Shown: positions 27,014-36,554 of the stretch, one piece after another
How the letters are laid out: each line of letters begins with the position of its first letter
How positions within the stretch are numbered: the first letter of the stretch is position 1
Source of the DNA: Flammeovirgaceae bacterium UBA4465
GTDB taxonomy: Bacteria > Bacteroidota > Bacteroidia > Cytophagales > Cyclobacteriaceae
DNA length: 64,000 nt
NCBI GenBank assembly: GCA_905182375.1
Contig: CAJJBF010000001.1
Coordinates: 262,501-326,500 of the forward strand
Direction of reading: 5' to 3'
Made by a program: the position numbers and the translations under genes
Notes under the pieces: model-generated
Told to the model about the DNA's origin: nothing
Databases searched by the model: none
Seen by the model: the letters and a program-made list of their open reading frames with translations, nothing else

Positions 27014-29951
27014 TTAAAAACCAATATTGATCCCTGCCGAAACAGTTCTTGTTGTGAAATATGTATTTCTTCTTTCAATACCTGGAGCCAAAGCATTGTT
27101 TCCTTCGATATCTAAATATCTTACCTCAGGATCAATTCCTGTGTAACCCGTCAGCACAAATGCATTTTGAACAGATACGAAGATTCTCATACTTCTAAAC
27201 CCTACATTGTTACTGCCAACCGGCATGGTATAACCCAAGGTTGCATTATCCAATTTTAAGAAATCTGCAGACTCAACATGTGTATCATTAACTGCAGCAT
27301 CCGTTAAATTGGGGTCTAAATCAGTACCTTTTACTACATTCCAGTTACTGATTACTGTAGGACTATAATTTTCATAGAATCCTCTGAATGAGTTGAGCAC
27401 ATCATGTCCGAAAGCTCCTCGAAAGAATACATTTAAATCAAAATTACCAAAGGTTAGGCTGTTGTTCCATCCTATAGTAAAATCAGGTAATCCATTTCCT
27501 ACTACCTGCTTGTCATCATTACAATCACAAAAGGTGCCATCCCCGTCTAAATCTTTCATCGTAGGTGCGCCAGTAGTCGCATCAGGTCCGTCATAAACAG
27601 GCAACCAAAGCTGACCTAACTCCTCACCAACGGCTACACGAGCCAAATTTACAGCACTTTGCCCTGGAGATCCCATAGCACCCTGATACAATGGAGAAAC
27701 CTCTAACTGATCTATAATGGTTTTAAAGGTTGCAAAGTTTATACCTGTGTTGTAAGAAAAAGAGCCATTATCAACTACTTGATAATTCAAGGTAATTTCT
27801 ATTCCTGAATTGGTCATCTCACCTACATTTTTCCAAGTTTGATTATATAAATTTGGAGGAACAGGTACGTCAATCAAGAAAAGTAAATCTGATGTCGTCC
27901 GCTGATACCAGTCAAAGCTACCAGAGAGCTTACCGTTCATCACAGAGAAATCAACACCCACATCAACTTCTGCTTTTTCTTCCCATTTCAAATCAGGATT
28001 GGGATTACTTTGTGGTCCGTAACTTGGTACAAAAGCACCTCCATAAAAGAAGCTACCACTAGGTCCATATCGTCTTTTAGATAGATAACTTTCACCTGGC
28101 TGCGCACCTGTGATTCCAAAGCTGGCTCTCAACTTTAATTGGTCTACACCACTCAAGCTAAGAATATTATTCAAATTGGCTCCTGCACTGACCGCTGGGA
28201 AGAGTCCCCATTTGTTGTCTTCTCCAAACCTTGTCGAACCTTCTTGTCGAACACTAGCAGATACAAAATAGTTATCTGAAATATTTAAGTTCACTCGACC
28301 AAAAAATGCAATCAACTTATTGGAATTAGCATAACTATTAGCATTACCAAGACCGTTTGGAAAATCAAGAGATGCACCCATATTGTTGTATGTAAAAGCA
28401 TCTGTAAGAAAGTTAGACCCTCCCATTCCAAAACCTTCATTGAAAAATGCTTGGTATGAATACCCTGCCAAAGCAGTCAAATTAGTTCCACCAAAATCTT
28501 TATTATAGTTAAAAGTAGTTTCAAAAATTTTGTTATCTGTACCTGCCCAATTACGACTCGCAACTCCGTTTCGTCCGTTTACGAAATAGGCAGATTTCTT
28601 GAAATATTGTGCTCGTTCATCAGTAGTTCGCTGTTCACCATAAAAAACAGCAGCACTTAGACCATCTACCAAATCACTGAAATCATATTCCGCCCTTACA
28701 CCTCCAACTATTCTCAAATCTGTACCTTCGTTAATGTTTTGTGCAGAAATAGAAACTGGATTGTAAAAATCAAAAATATCTCGTTCAGAATATCCACCTG
28801 TCGCCGCACCACCAGTGATTCCTCCACCAGAGGCATCAGCGTATACTGACATCGTTGGATTGGCTGCGATAGCGTATCGGAACGATTCTGTAAATCCATA
28901 TTCAGAATCTTTAGTTGTAGCAGAAACGTTCACATTAATTTTTAAACGGTCATTTAACGCTTTTTGAGATAAATTTAATCTGGCATTAAGCTGACTAAAA
29001 CCAGAATTCATTCCAACACCGGTCACATCTCTTACATTAATGGAAGCCCTGTAGGTTGTACTTTTAGCTCCTCCTGACATAGATATATTGTGAATTTGAG
29101 AAACACCAGTTTCAGTAACTTCATCCAACCAATCGGTACTTCCACCCAAGTCCACAGCTCCAGGAAGGGCTCTGTACTCATCAGCATCCATGAATTCAAT
29201 ACTATTAGCAACACTCTCGAATGCAACAGATCCATTATAATTGATGGCAGTTTTACCGGATTCTCCCGTTTTGGTAGTAACAATGATTACCCCAGCCGAT
29301 CCTCTCGACCCATAAATAGCGGCAGCAGAACCATCTTTCAAAACATCCATAGAAGCTATATCATTAGGATCTACTGTATTCAAAGATCCTCCTATCACTC
29401 CATCAATTACGATAAGTGGAGAAGCATTGGCCCCAAAAGTAGAAACCCCTCTTAATCTCAAGGTATAGTTTCCATTGGGATCACCCCCTGGTCTTGCCTA
29501 CCGTCAATCCACCTACTTTACCCTGAATAAGCTGAACGGGATCGTTCACCATACCTTTGTTAAAGTCTTTGGCCTTAACACTGGTCACGGCGCTAGTCAC
29601 CTCTTTCTTTTCTTGGGTTCCATAACCCGTCACGACGATTTCGTCTAGTTCTGCCAAATCAGATTCCATACTGGTATCTATTATTGACCGAGAACCGATA
29701 ACCGTTTCTTGAGAAAGTAGACCAATAAAAGTGAAAACTAATGTTCCACCTGCCTCAGGTACCTCTAAACGATAGTTACCGTCAAAATCAGTGATGGTTC
29801 CGGAGCTCGTTCCCTTAAGGACCACATTGACCCCTGGAATTGCCGACCCGTCATCACTCGAAGTCACTTGACCTGTCACTGTTCTTTGAGCCCAAGCGGA
29901 CGCAACAAGCAGAAACAAGGAAGTGCTTAAAAGCAAAATTTTCTTCTTCAT
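27014..29951 (-). CDS. SusC/RagA-family TonB-dependent outer-membrane transporter, single frameshift
   Basis: This is the outer-membrane channel partner of SusD. A signal peptide (residues 1-21, ending AWAQ) is followed by a carboxypeptidase-D-like regulatory domain (VTGQVTSSDDGSAIPGVNVVLKGT), then the plug (LDEIVVTGYGTQEKKEVTSAV). The rest is the beta-barrel with the usual C-terminal TVSAGINIGF. The frame breaks at a GG pair (29497-29498): removing one G gives GLTVARPGGDPNG, the canonical SusC sequence, and a 978-residue protein of expected size. As written, the 5' part stops after 156 residues. A LacI-family gene is divergent, about 1.2 kb upstream. The sugar imported is unknown; the GH13 enzyme nearby suggests alpha-glucan. 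Confidence 0.92.
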
Positions 29952-31150
29952 GTTTATTCAATTTAAGTTTAATTAATGGCGTAAAGTCGAGTTTTGTTAA
30001 CTTTCGCATCTGCATTTTAAGCAAAATTTTGTCCAGATAAAAGGATTTTTTTATTAATATTTTTAAACAAACGATTGTATTTTAATTTTCTTTCTGAAAT
30101 TCTTCTATTAAGGAAAGAAAATATGGTTTTTTACAGCAATTGATTTTTTAAATAAGGTGACGATTTATGAATTCATTCTAGTCGGTAATAAAAAAAGAGA
30201 TGAGCGGACATCCGTGTGAGAATTCGAAATCAAAAACAGCTTTTTGCAGAGCTTAAAAAACAATCTGCAATGGTAGAAATTTCAAAAAATCTCAAAATCA
30301 GCGAAAACATATTTTAGGAACGAAGCCTAATTTATTAAAGAGGGTATACCCCGAATTCAAAAAAAATCTAACGCTGTCAAATATTACTAGGAACAAAAAC
30401 AGTTGAATGCCCTATGTGCTCAAATAGGGCAATTTAGTTCATACATAACTTCATTGGAAAGTTGAGGAAATGCAGGGAGATAAAATTAAATCAATCTCTC
30501 TATTATCTATTAGAAAATGATGTAATAGTACTGCCACAGAAGCCTGGTAAGGGATAAATGTATGATAAGGTTTACGAACAGACCTTTTTTCGGAGTCCCC
30601 TGCCAAAAATCTTTGATTTATAATCCAATCTTTAATAGATATATGGTTCATATAACCCATTTTCTTAACCTATTCAAAATACATGAATAAGCAAGATATC
30701 TATCAAAAATAAAGCCTGTCTCAACTAGATATTATGTTTTGGTATCAGTCTTGGAAAAACAGAAACGTAGATTTCCAGAGAACAACAAAGGTGGCACAAG
30801 TGATAATACTTGAATTGATGGATTCAAAAAGACGCTTTAACTCAATTTCATCTTTTATCAAAACTAGTAAATAATTAAATCCAAATTAACCAATCGGCTG
30901 TTCAGTGTATAGATCGCTTCCACCAAAACATCCTTCACTCAACCCAAGAGAAATCCAAAAGGAAATACAGAAAAAAATCTAAATTACCCGCTGAAACAAT
31001 ACAAATATTATTTTTAACATTAAACAGTATGAGCAATCTACAATATTTTAAAAACGGAAAATCATTATTTAAATAAGTGTTTCTTAGCTCTTTTGACTTC
31101 AACCTAGAATAATTCAAGTAAATTATATTGATTTGCCTTGACAATTTAAT
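29952..31150. other. Long AT-rich non-coding region between susC and the LacI gene
   Basis: No convincing gene is seen in these 1.2 kb. Longer frames (for example 30451-30660 minus) have no recognisable motif. A plus-strand frame at about 30190-30380, interrupted by stops, gives pieces such as FEIKNSFLQSLKNNLQW and KFQKISKSAK, which loosely recall the coiled coil before the LuxR-type helix-turn-helix of Bacteroidota regulators; this is weak. A hairpin with an 8-bp stem lies at 30408-30431 (TGCCCTAT...ATAGGGCA). The region must contain the promoters of susC and of the LacI gene, but I find no clear boxes. Confidence 0.5.
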
Positions 31151-32188
31151 ATGAACAATCAAAACGACAACCTAATCACGATAACAGACATTGCAAGGGC
31201 ATTAAAAATTAACCCCTCTACGGTATCACGTGCGTTATCTGATAGTTCTATTGTTAAATCATCTACAAAAAAGAAGATTAAAGAATATGCCATAAAGCAT
31301 AACTATCAGCCCAACTTTGCAGCACGCAGCTTACAAAAGAAAAAAACCTATACCATTTGCATACTACTACCAAAAGTGGTAGTTCACGAATTTTTTGGAA
31401 AGATACTACTAGGTGTTCAAAGAAAAGCTCAAAAGCATGGTTACCGTTGCTTGATTCTTCCCACTAATTACGATTTAAATCACGAAATTAATGAAATTAA
31501 AAATCTCCTAAATGGAGGTGTTGATGGAATCATTATGTGCTACCAAAGTGACGGTACTTCTGATGATCATGTGCATCAATTAATTGAAAGAAAGATCCCT
31601 TTGGTTTTTGTTGATATCGCTCCTCCAAATCTAAAAGTTTCAAAAGTAATTATTGATGACATGCATGCGGGTTATATGGCAACCAAACATCTCTTGGAAG
31701 CAGGTGCTTCCCAAATTGCATGTATCTCAGGCCCTCGAAATGTAATTAATTTGCAGCGTGTACAAGGCTACCAAAAAGCAATAAACGAATCTGAATTTAA
31801 TCTGAATACCGATTTGATTATTTTTAATGAAAAATTAATTGAAGGAGAACAATTGGGCATGGTTCGCTCAAAAAAACTATTGAAAAAATATCCCCTATTA
31901 AATGGTGTCTTTGCTACTACTGATATGCTCGCCACCGGTTTAATTAAAGTGGCCAAAAAACAAAACATAAGAGTTCCTGAAGAACTGAAAGTAATTGGAT
32001 TTAGTAATTGGGCCATTTCTATGCTCTATGAGCCCTCAATCTCTACCGTAGATCAACCCGGTTTTGAAATGGGTATGAAGGCAGCTCAGCTACTTTTTTC
32101 TAAAATCAGTGCCACATCAACAGTCAGCGAGAAAACGGTAATTATTAAAACCAAAGTAATTCCAAGAGAAAGTTCCAAAGTCAACTGA
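31151..32188 (+). CDS. LacI-family transcriptional regulator
   Basis: This 345-residue protein has an N-terminal LacI-type helix-turn-helix (ITDIARALKINPSTVSRALSDSS, about residues 11-33) with the hinge region following (NYQPNFAARSLQKKKT). The remainder is a periplasmic-binding-protein-like sensor domain (GVDGIIMCYQ, FVDIAPP, MATKHLLEAGA, DMLATGLIKVA, STVDQPGFEMG). It should bind a sugar and control nearby genes. It is divergent from susC and is the only regulator close to the SusCD/GH13 island, so control of that island is the natural inference. The operator was not identified. Confidence 0.93.
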   Translation: MNNQNDNLITITDIARALKINPSTVSRALSDSSIVKSSTKKKIKEYAIKHNYQPNFAARSLQKKKTYTICILLPKVVVHEFFGKILLGVQRKAQKHGYRCLILPTNYDLNHEINEIKNLLNGGVDGIIMCYQSDGTSDDHVHQLIERKIPLVFVDIAPPNLKVSKVIIDDMHAGYMATKHLLEAGASQIACISGPRNVINLQRVQGYQKAINESEFNLNTDLIIFNEKLIEGEQLGMVRSKKLLKKYPLLNGVFATTDMLATGLIKVAKKQNIRVPEELKVIGFSNWAISMLYEPSISTVDQPGFEMGMKAAQLLFSKISATSTVSEKTVIIKTKVIPRESSKVN

Positions 32189-32221
32189 CTTTTTACATCC
32201 ACCCAACATTCCAAAAATCAA

Positions 32222-32545
32222 TCACTTCCCTATTTTAAAATGAGCAATAGCTAAGTTGCCCGCGTTGGGAATCAACATCCATTGCTCATCATCAATGGGA
32301 AGAATTCTATCATAGCTCAGGTGAAACTGACTCTGGAAAAACTCGAACCTCTGAAATAGACCTGCCTCGGAAGATCCAAACAAAATACCTCCTGTATTTG
32401 CATCATATGAGCCAATAGCACTAGAAACATTTTTGTCATTAGAAATCATCATAATATCCATATAAGTACCCCCATTTAGATCGCCAACCCAAAAATCGTT
32501 GATAGGACTCATCTGGGCTTCAAAAGGCAAAGGAATACCAGTCTC
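32222..32545 (-). pseudogene. C-terminal fragment of a fourth CRTAC1/FG-GAP protein
   Basis: About 105 codons remain. The text FEAQMSPINDFWVGDLNG, YDANTGGILFGSSEAG and WMLIPNAGNLAIAHF aligns with the extreme C-terminus of the three CRTAC1 paralogues (for instance VADFNFDGYSDILFGGN, YDASYGTLLIGNGSG, MLLVANNNAQIQAYQ). The calcium loop is degenerate (DLNGGTYMD instead of D-x-N-x-DG). There is no plausible start codon, signal or upstream homology. The 5' part is cut off at about 32545, where a fragment of an XRE regulator begins on the other strand. It is a gene relic left by a deletion or rearrangement. Confidence 0.75.
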
Positions 32546-32672
32546 TGCAGAAGTATCAAGAAAGAGTATTAATGCTATCGAAAATGGTATCTACATTCCA
32601 TCCACCGTCCTGGCATTAAAAATTGCTAAAACTATTAAATGTAAAGTTGAAGACTTATTTAGATTACCTTAA
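32546..32672 (+). pseudogene. C-terminal fragment of an XRE-family (YozG/Cro-type) regulator
   Basis: A 40-codon open stretch ending in TAA (32670-32672) reads VSRKSINAIENG, followed by IPSTVLALKIAKTI and KVEDLFRLP. This is the second half of a small XRE helix-turn-helix protein: recognition helix, then the typical ending of the ~65-70-residue YozG-like family. The first half is missing; immediately upstream the sequence becomes the reverse strand of the CRTAC1 fragment. No start codon belongs to it. It is a truncated remnant produced by the same junction. Confidence 0.72.
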
Positions 32673-32691
32673 AGATCTGTCTTAAAACAAA

Positions 32692-32717
32692 AAACCTCAC
32701 TTTAAAAAGTGAGGTTT
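32692..32717 (-). terminator. Rho-independent terminator of tRNA-Val
   Basis: An 11-bp perfect stem (AAACCTCACTT with AAGTGAGGTTT) and a 4-nt loop begin 3 bp after the encoded CCA of the tRNA. On the minus strand the stem is followed by a T-rich tract. It fits a terminator for the tRNA transcript. Confidence 0.85.
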
Positions 32718-32720
32718 AAA

Positions 32721-32798
32721 TGGTGGGCGCTGAGGGATTCGAACCCCCGACCCCCTCGGTGTAAACGAGGTGCTCTGAACCAACTGAGCTAAGCGCCC
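32721..32798 (-). tRNA. tRNA-Val (anticodon TAC)
   Basis: The minus strand folds as a standard tRNA. The acceptor stem is GGGCGCT/AGCGCCC with discriminator A and an encoded CCA (32721-32723). The D arm contains TTAGCTCAGTTGG. The anticodon stem CCTCG/CGAGG has loop TTTACAC, giving anticodon TAC, and the T arm contains GGTTCGAATCC. TAC reads GTA and GTG valine codons. The gene is single, with its own promoter upstream and a hairpin terminator downstream. Confidence 0.97.
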
Positions 32799-32811
32799 TA
32801 AAAATGGATTG

Positions 32812-32842
32812 CAAAAGTAACTGAGTTATCATTTATTGCAAA
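32812..32842 (-). promoter_or_regulatory. Predicted promoter of tRNA-Val
   Basis: On the minus strand TTTG (32839-32842) is followed after 19 bp by TACTTTTG (32812-32819). This is a full match to the Bacteroidota -33/-7 pattern TTTG-N19-TAnnTTTG. Transcription would begin near 32805, a few bases before the mature tRNA 5' end at 32798. Confidence 0.7.
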
Positions 32843-32863
32843 CAAATATGTATTTATTTTACA

Positions 32864-33514
32864 CTAACTGATAGCAACCTCTAAATACTTATTAAAGGGA
32901 TGAATCATCTCACCCAAAGTAATCAATCGAGACAAATGATTGGATGAATGAAAGGAGTGGTCGGTTAGATCCTTTTTCACCAAAAAGGATTTTAATCTCA
33001 ATAATGCAATCTCTGGATGATCTGAAGCATAGCCCTTTGGACTGGTCTTCAAAGCCTGGCCTCTAATGGTTCCAAAGGTTTTAAAAAAAGAGACTTCCGA
33101 TGTGATTGCCTTAAGTGCCGAAGCATTGTAATCAATCTCTTGCCTAATTTTTTTGAGCTTGTCCGGACTGGGCATGTACATGCCTCCCGCAAAAAATGAT
33201 TTGTCAGGAGCAATGTGTAGGTAATAGGAAGGATTTCCTGTTTTTCTTCCCCCCCCAGTAATCGCAGCTCCAAAATTGGTTTTATAAGGGTCTTTATTGT
33301 GACTAAATCGAATATCTCGATTGATGCGAAATAGGCAATCTTTGGGCTGTAAGCCTGCGATACCCGAATCAAACTGACTAATTCCATTGATCAATTGTAG
33401 GATCAGCTCAGTAACCTCCGTCTTACATTCCAGATAAAGGTCTCTATGGTCTTGCATCCATTCACGATTGTTGTGCTCCTTTAGTTCCTTTAAAAATTGA
33501 AAAACTTGTTCCAT
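32864..33514 (-). CDS. DUF2461 domain-containing protein
   Basis: This 216-residue protein matches the DUF2461 (TIGR02453) family: FLKELKEHNNREWMQDHRDLY at residues 6-26, then FRINRDIRFSHNKDPYKTNFGA (about 63-84), SYYLHIAPDKSFFAGGMYMP and the C-terminal SKGYAS-like segment. The domain is widespread in Bacteroidota and has no established biochemical role. The start codon lies 5 bp after the murF stop, so the two are probably co-transcribed. It precedes the tRNA-Val promoter region. Confidence 0.88.
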   Translation of the reverse strand: MEQVFQFLKELKEHNNREWMQDHRDLYLECKTEVTELILQLINGISQFDSGIAGLQPKDCLFRINRDIRFSHNKDPYKTNFGAAITGGGRKTGNPSYYLHIAPDKSFFAGGMYMPSPDKLKKIRQEIDYNASALKAITSEVSFFKTFGTIRGQALKTSPKGYASDHPEIALLRLKSFLVKKDLTDHSFHSSNHLSRLITLGEMIHPFNKYLEVAIS

Positions 33515-33519
33515 ATTGT

Positions 33520-34791
33520 TTAATTAAAAGATGAGACAACTAGCTCCAATTCGATCGATCTTGATGCCTTTATTAAAACGGCAGTATGCTCAAAGGACAT
33601 CTCTCTGACAAAATGAGTAACCTCTGTGGCAGTGCCGAACCATCTAACTTCTGGAAAACGGCCCTTGATCAAGGCCATCTGGGGACCTACTGTGATGATC
33701 ATTCTTAATCCCATTTGATCTGCTTCTTGAAGTAATTGAAAATGCTCCGCTTCACTATCTTCTAACTCATTCATATCCCCTAAAATCGCAACTTTATCCC
33801 CCTCAAATGATTCTAAGCTTCTCAATGCTACCCGCATGGAATCAGGATTTGCGTTGTACGCATCAAGGAGTATCTGATTCGTTCCTTTTAATAATAATTG
33901 AGATCGCATATTATCCGACTGGTAGTTATTTACGGCATCAATTATTGATTCCTCTTCAACTTCAAAGTAAATACCTACGGCATAGGCTGCGGCTAAATTC
34001 ATGTAGTTGTATGCGCCGAGAAGATGGGTCTGATGGGTCACTTCAGCCCTTTCGTAAGATACCATGGGCTGAGCAGCAACGAACACCATATCAGTACTGG
34101 GGTACGTTATCTTCTCTTTAAATCTTTTAGCCATATTGGCCAGTACTTTATCTTCTATATTTATAAATGGCAATCCATGGGAGGTTCGCAGGTATTCAAA
34201 CAACTCACTCTTCCCTCTGATGACTCCTTCAAATCCACCAAAAGTAGCTGTGTGGGCATATCCAATATTGGTGATTAATCCATGGGTCGGTTGAGCCATC
34301 TGACATAATTCATTGATTTCACCCACATGATTAGCTCCCATCTCGATGATTACCATTTGGGTCTGTGGGGTAATTCCCAGCAGGGTCAACGGTACGCCAA
34401 TGTGATTGTTTAAATTTCCCTTGGTCGCATGGGTAATGTATTTTTTACTTAATACTCGAAACATTAACTCCTTGGTCGTGGTTTTTCCATTAGAACCAGT
34501 CAAAGCAATTAAGGGCTTTTTGTAAAATGCACGGTGAAACTTCGCGAGATCCTGTAGGCCTTTTAATGGGTCTTCACAATAAATAATTTTTGTATCATTG
34601 GCCTCATCAGGATCATCTATAACCGCAAAAGATGCTCCTTTCTCTAAGGCAGCCGCAGCATATTTACTCCCTTTAAAATTTGGACCATTAAGTCCAAAAA
34701 AAAGCGCGCCTTCAGCTACGGTGCGACTGTCGATAGATACGCTGCTACATAATAAAAACTTGGAATACAGATATTCTATGAATTTTTCCAT
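33520..34791 (-). CDS. murF: UDP-N-acetylmuramoyl-tripeptide--D-alanyl-D-alanine ligase
   Basis: This 423-residue Mur ligase adds D-Ala-D-Ala to the UDP-MurNAc-tripeptide, the last cytoplasmic step of peptidoglycan precursor synthesis. The N-terminal domain has SSVSIDSRTVAEGALFFGL. The ATP loop is ALTGSNGKTTTKELM (about residues 95-109), followed by THATKGNLNNHIGVPLTLL and EMGANHVGEI, and the C-terminal domain carries LLDAYNANPDSMR, the MurF hallmark. It is divergent from a small unknown gene at 34824. Length and motifs are normal. Confidence 0.96.
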   Translation of the reverse strand: MEKFIEYLYSKFLLCSSVSIDSRTVAEGALFFGLNGPNFKGSKYAAAALEKGASFAVIDDPDEANDTKIIYCEDPLKGLQDLAKFHRAFYKKPLIALTGSNGKTTTKELMFRVLSKKYITHATKGNLNNHIGVPLTLLGITPQTQMVIIEMGANHVGEINELCQMAQPTHGLITNIGYAHTATFGGFEGVIRGKSELFEYLRTSHGLPFINIEDKVLANMAKRFKEKITYPSTDMVFVAAQPMVSYERAEVTHQTHLLGAYNYMNLAAAYAVGIYFEVEEESIIDAVNNYQSDNMRSQLLLKGTNQILLDAYNANPDSMRVALRSLESFEGDKVAILGDMNELEDSEAEHFQLLQEADQMGLRMIITVGPQMALIKGRFPEVRWFGTATEVTHFVREMSFEHTAVLIKASRSIELELVVSSFN

Positions 34792-34823
34792 GGATCAAAT
34801 ATAAATTGCACTAAACAATTATT

Positions 34824-35216
34824 ATGATGAGATCAGTATTGATTTATGAGTCAACCGATGAGCTTCCTATGGGAAGTTATCACAGTCCCATCATTCAAGC
34901 GCTCTCAAAATTAACAAATACCCCGGACTACTTTCATTTAGACGCCTTCTCTGATGCTTCATTTTTTGAGTTGGCCTCCCAGTTCATAGCTGAAAATCCT
35001 GATTGCTTGATCATTTTGACTTTTGAATCGGGCCACCACATCAATGGATTGAGTAAAATTTTAAATCAAGTATTACAAAATAATCAAGATCACACCCTAA
35101 TTAGTTTAAACACTTGCGTATTATTGGAAAAATTAAAGCAAAAAATACCTATTAGTTTTTTTAAAGCATACGACCCTTTCATTCAAAAAATAAACCTACT
35201 GCTTAAAGAAAATTAA
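34824..35216 (+). CDS. Small protein of unknown function
   Basis: This 130-residue acidic, soluble protein has no signal peptide or membrane segment. It looks like an alternating alpha/beta fold: VLIYESTDEL, DCLIILTFESG and TLISLNTCVLL are strand-like and ALSKL, FELASQFIAE and KILNQVL are helix-like. I do not recognise the family. It starts 33 bp from the divergent murF start, and its last 14 bp overlap the end of the nitrilase-like gene on the opposite strand. The clean frame and codon use like its neighbours support a real gene; the second codon is also ATG, so the start could be one residue later. Confidence 0.65.
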   Translation: MMRSVLIYESTDELPMGSYHSPIIQALSKLTNTPDYFHLDAFSDASFFELASQFIAENPDCLIILTFESGHHINGLSKILNQVLQNNQDHTLISLNTCVLLEKLKQKIPISFFKAYDPFIQKINLLLKEN

Positions 35217-35994
35217 AGGAATCAGCCTCTTTTTGAAAAGGAAACTTACTCCTAAAAAGATTCAAGCCCTCCTTACTCAATACAGTAGTCGAAGTGGTAA
35301 CTGACGTTCCAAGATCTGCCTGTCGATCTCCTAAGAAATCATAGACGCACGAATGTCCAAGGTACTCCAATCCATTGCCATCTATACCCGTCCGATTGAC
35401 TCCGACGCAATAACTTTGATTCTCTATCGCCCGTGCACTCAACAAAGTATCCCAAGCATTAATCCTCATTTTTGGCCAACTGGCAATATAAATTAACACA
35501 TCATATTCATATAAGTCAAGGCCATTAGAATTTAATCTCGACCAAACTGGAAATCTGAGGTCATAACAAATTAGCGGACAGATCTTCCACCCTTTTATAG
35601 TGATAATCGCCTTCTCCTCTCCAGGCTCAAAAAAATCTTGCTCCTTTCCTAAAGCAAATAAATGCTTTTTGTCATAGTAGCGATACGTACCATCTGGATA
35701 AAGCGCATACAAGCGATTAAAATAACTATTCTTTTCTTTGACGATGTAAGATCCCATGATGACCGCCTTCTTTTGATTCGCCATTTGCACCATCCATCGA
35801 AAAGTTCTGAAATGTGGAGGCTCTGATAACTGCTTTACATTCATTGTAAATCCTGTAGAAAACATCTCAGGTAAAACAATCAGATCTGTTTCCTCCGAAA
35901 CATCCCATATTTTTTCTTCAAAATGAGCCAGATTGGCCTCAATATTTTCCCAATATAAATCAGATTGAATGAGGCTTATTTTTAAATCCGTCAT
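35203..35994 (-). CDS. Nitrilase-family amidohydrolase, omega-amidase-like
   Basis: This 263-residue carbon-nitrogen hydrolase shows the nitrilase triad: Glu in LIVLPEMFSTGFT (about residue 43), Lys in YYDKKHLFALGKE (about residue 110) and Cys in CPLICYDLRFPVW (about residue 145). Length and motif wording are closest to the YafV/omega-amidase branch, which hydrolyses alpha-keto-glutaramate or similar amides as metabolite repair; this specificity is inferred. The start overlaps the end of def by 4 bp (ATGA), and the gene belongs to the RIC-ruvX-def-nitrilase row. Confidence 0.9.
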   Translation of the reverse strand: MTDLKISLIQSDLYWENIEANLAHFEEKIWDVSEETDLIVLPEMFSTGFTMNVKQLSEPPHFRTFRWMVQMANQKKAVIMGSYIVKEKNSYFNRLYALYPDGTYRYYDKKHLFALGKEQDFFEPGEEKAIITIKGWKICPLICYDLRFPVWSRLNSNGLDLYEYDVLIYIASWPKMRINAWDTLLSARAIENQSYCVGVNRTGIDGNGLEYLGHSCVYDFLGDRQADLGTSVTTSTTVLSKEGLNLFRSKFPFQKEADSFNFL

Positions 35995-36554
35995 TTTCGA
36001 TGAGGTACTTTGACCCTATATTCCGCGTCTACTTTTCCCTTACTGATATTCGTCAATTTACCTTTAAGCAACCTTCTCTTAAAAGCTGAGATATGATCTG
36101 TAAATAGTATGCCTTCGATATGATCGTACTCATGCTGAATAATACGAGCATCTACTCCATCAAATTCACGGGTATGTTGTTTCCAGTGCTCATCAAAAAA
36201 AGCAATTTTTACATGGGACGCCCGCACAACATCTTCCCTGATACCCGGAATACTCAAACAACCTTCCTCAAATGGCCATTTTTCGCCATACTCCTCAATA
36301 ATTTCTGGGTTAATAAACACTTGCCTCAAACCCGGCTCACTTGGCTCTTCTGACGCTTTCATCGGAGTACTGTCCATCACAAATATTCTCAAAGGCTTCC
36401 CAATTTGAGGGGCTGCCAACCCTACCCCACTGGCATGAGACATGGTTTCAAACATATCTGCAACAAGTACCGGCACGTCCTCTTGATCTGAAGCAACCCT
36501 TTTTGCAGGTTTTTTTAAAATAGGATCGCCATAAAGCGTAATAGGATATATCAT
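35991..36554 (-). CDS. def: Peptide deformylase
   Basis: This 187-residue metalloenzyme removes the formyl group from new proteins. The three conserved motifs are present: [10 protein letters not shown] (about residues 43-52), [10 protein letters not shown] (metal-binding Cys) and [12 protein letters not shown] (two metal-binding His and the catalytic Glu). The N-terminus [17 protein letters not shown] is typical. Its ATG overlaps the TGA of the frame-restored ruvX as ATGA (36551-36554), which supports the restored ruvX reading and suggests coupled translation. Confidence 0.97.
   Translation of the reverse strand: MIYPITLYGDPILKKPAKRVASDQEDVPVLVADMFETMSHASGVGLAAPQIGKPLRIFVMDSTPMKASEEPSEPGLRQVFINPEIIEEYGEKWPFEEGCLSIPGIREDVVRASHVKIAFFDEHWKQHTREFDGVDARIIQHEYDHIEGILFTDHISAFKRRLLKGKLTNISKGKVDAEYRVKVPHRK

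Noticed and set aside
30451..30660. 69-codon minus-strand frame in the long gap
   Set aside because: No recognisable motif, no signal, and the region shows stops in all frames nearby; most likely chance.
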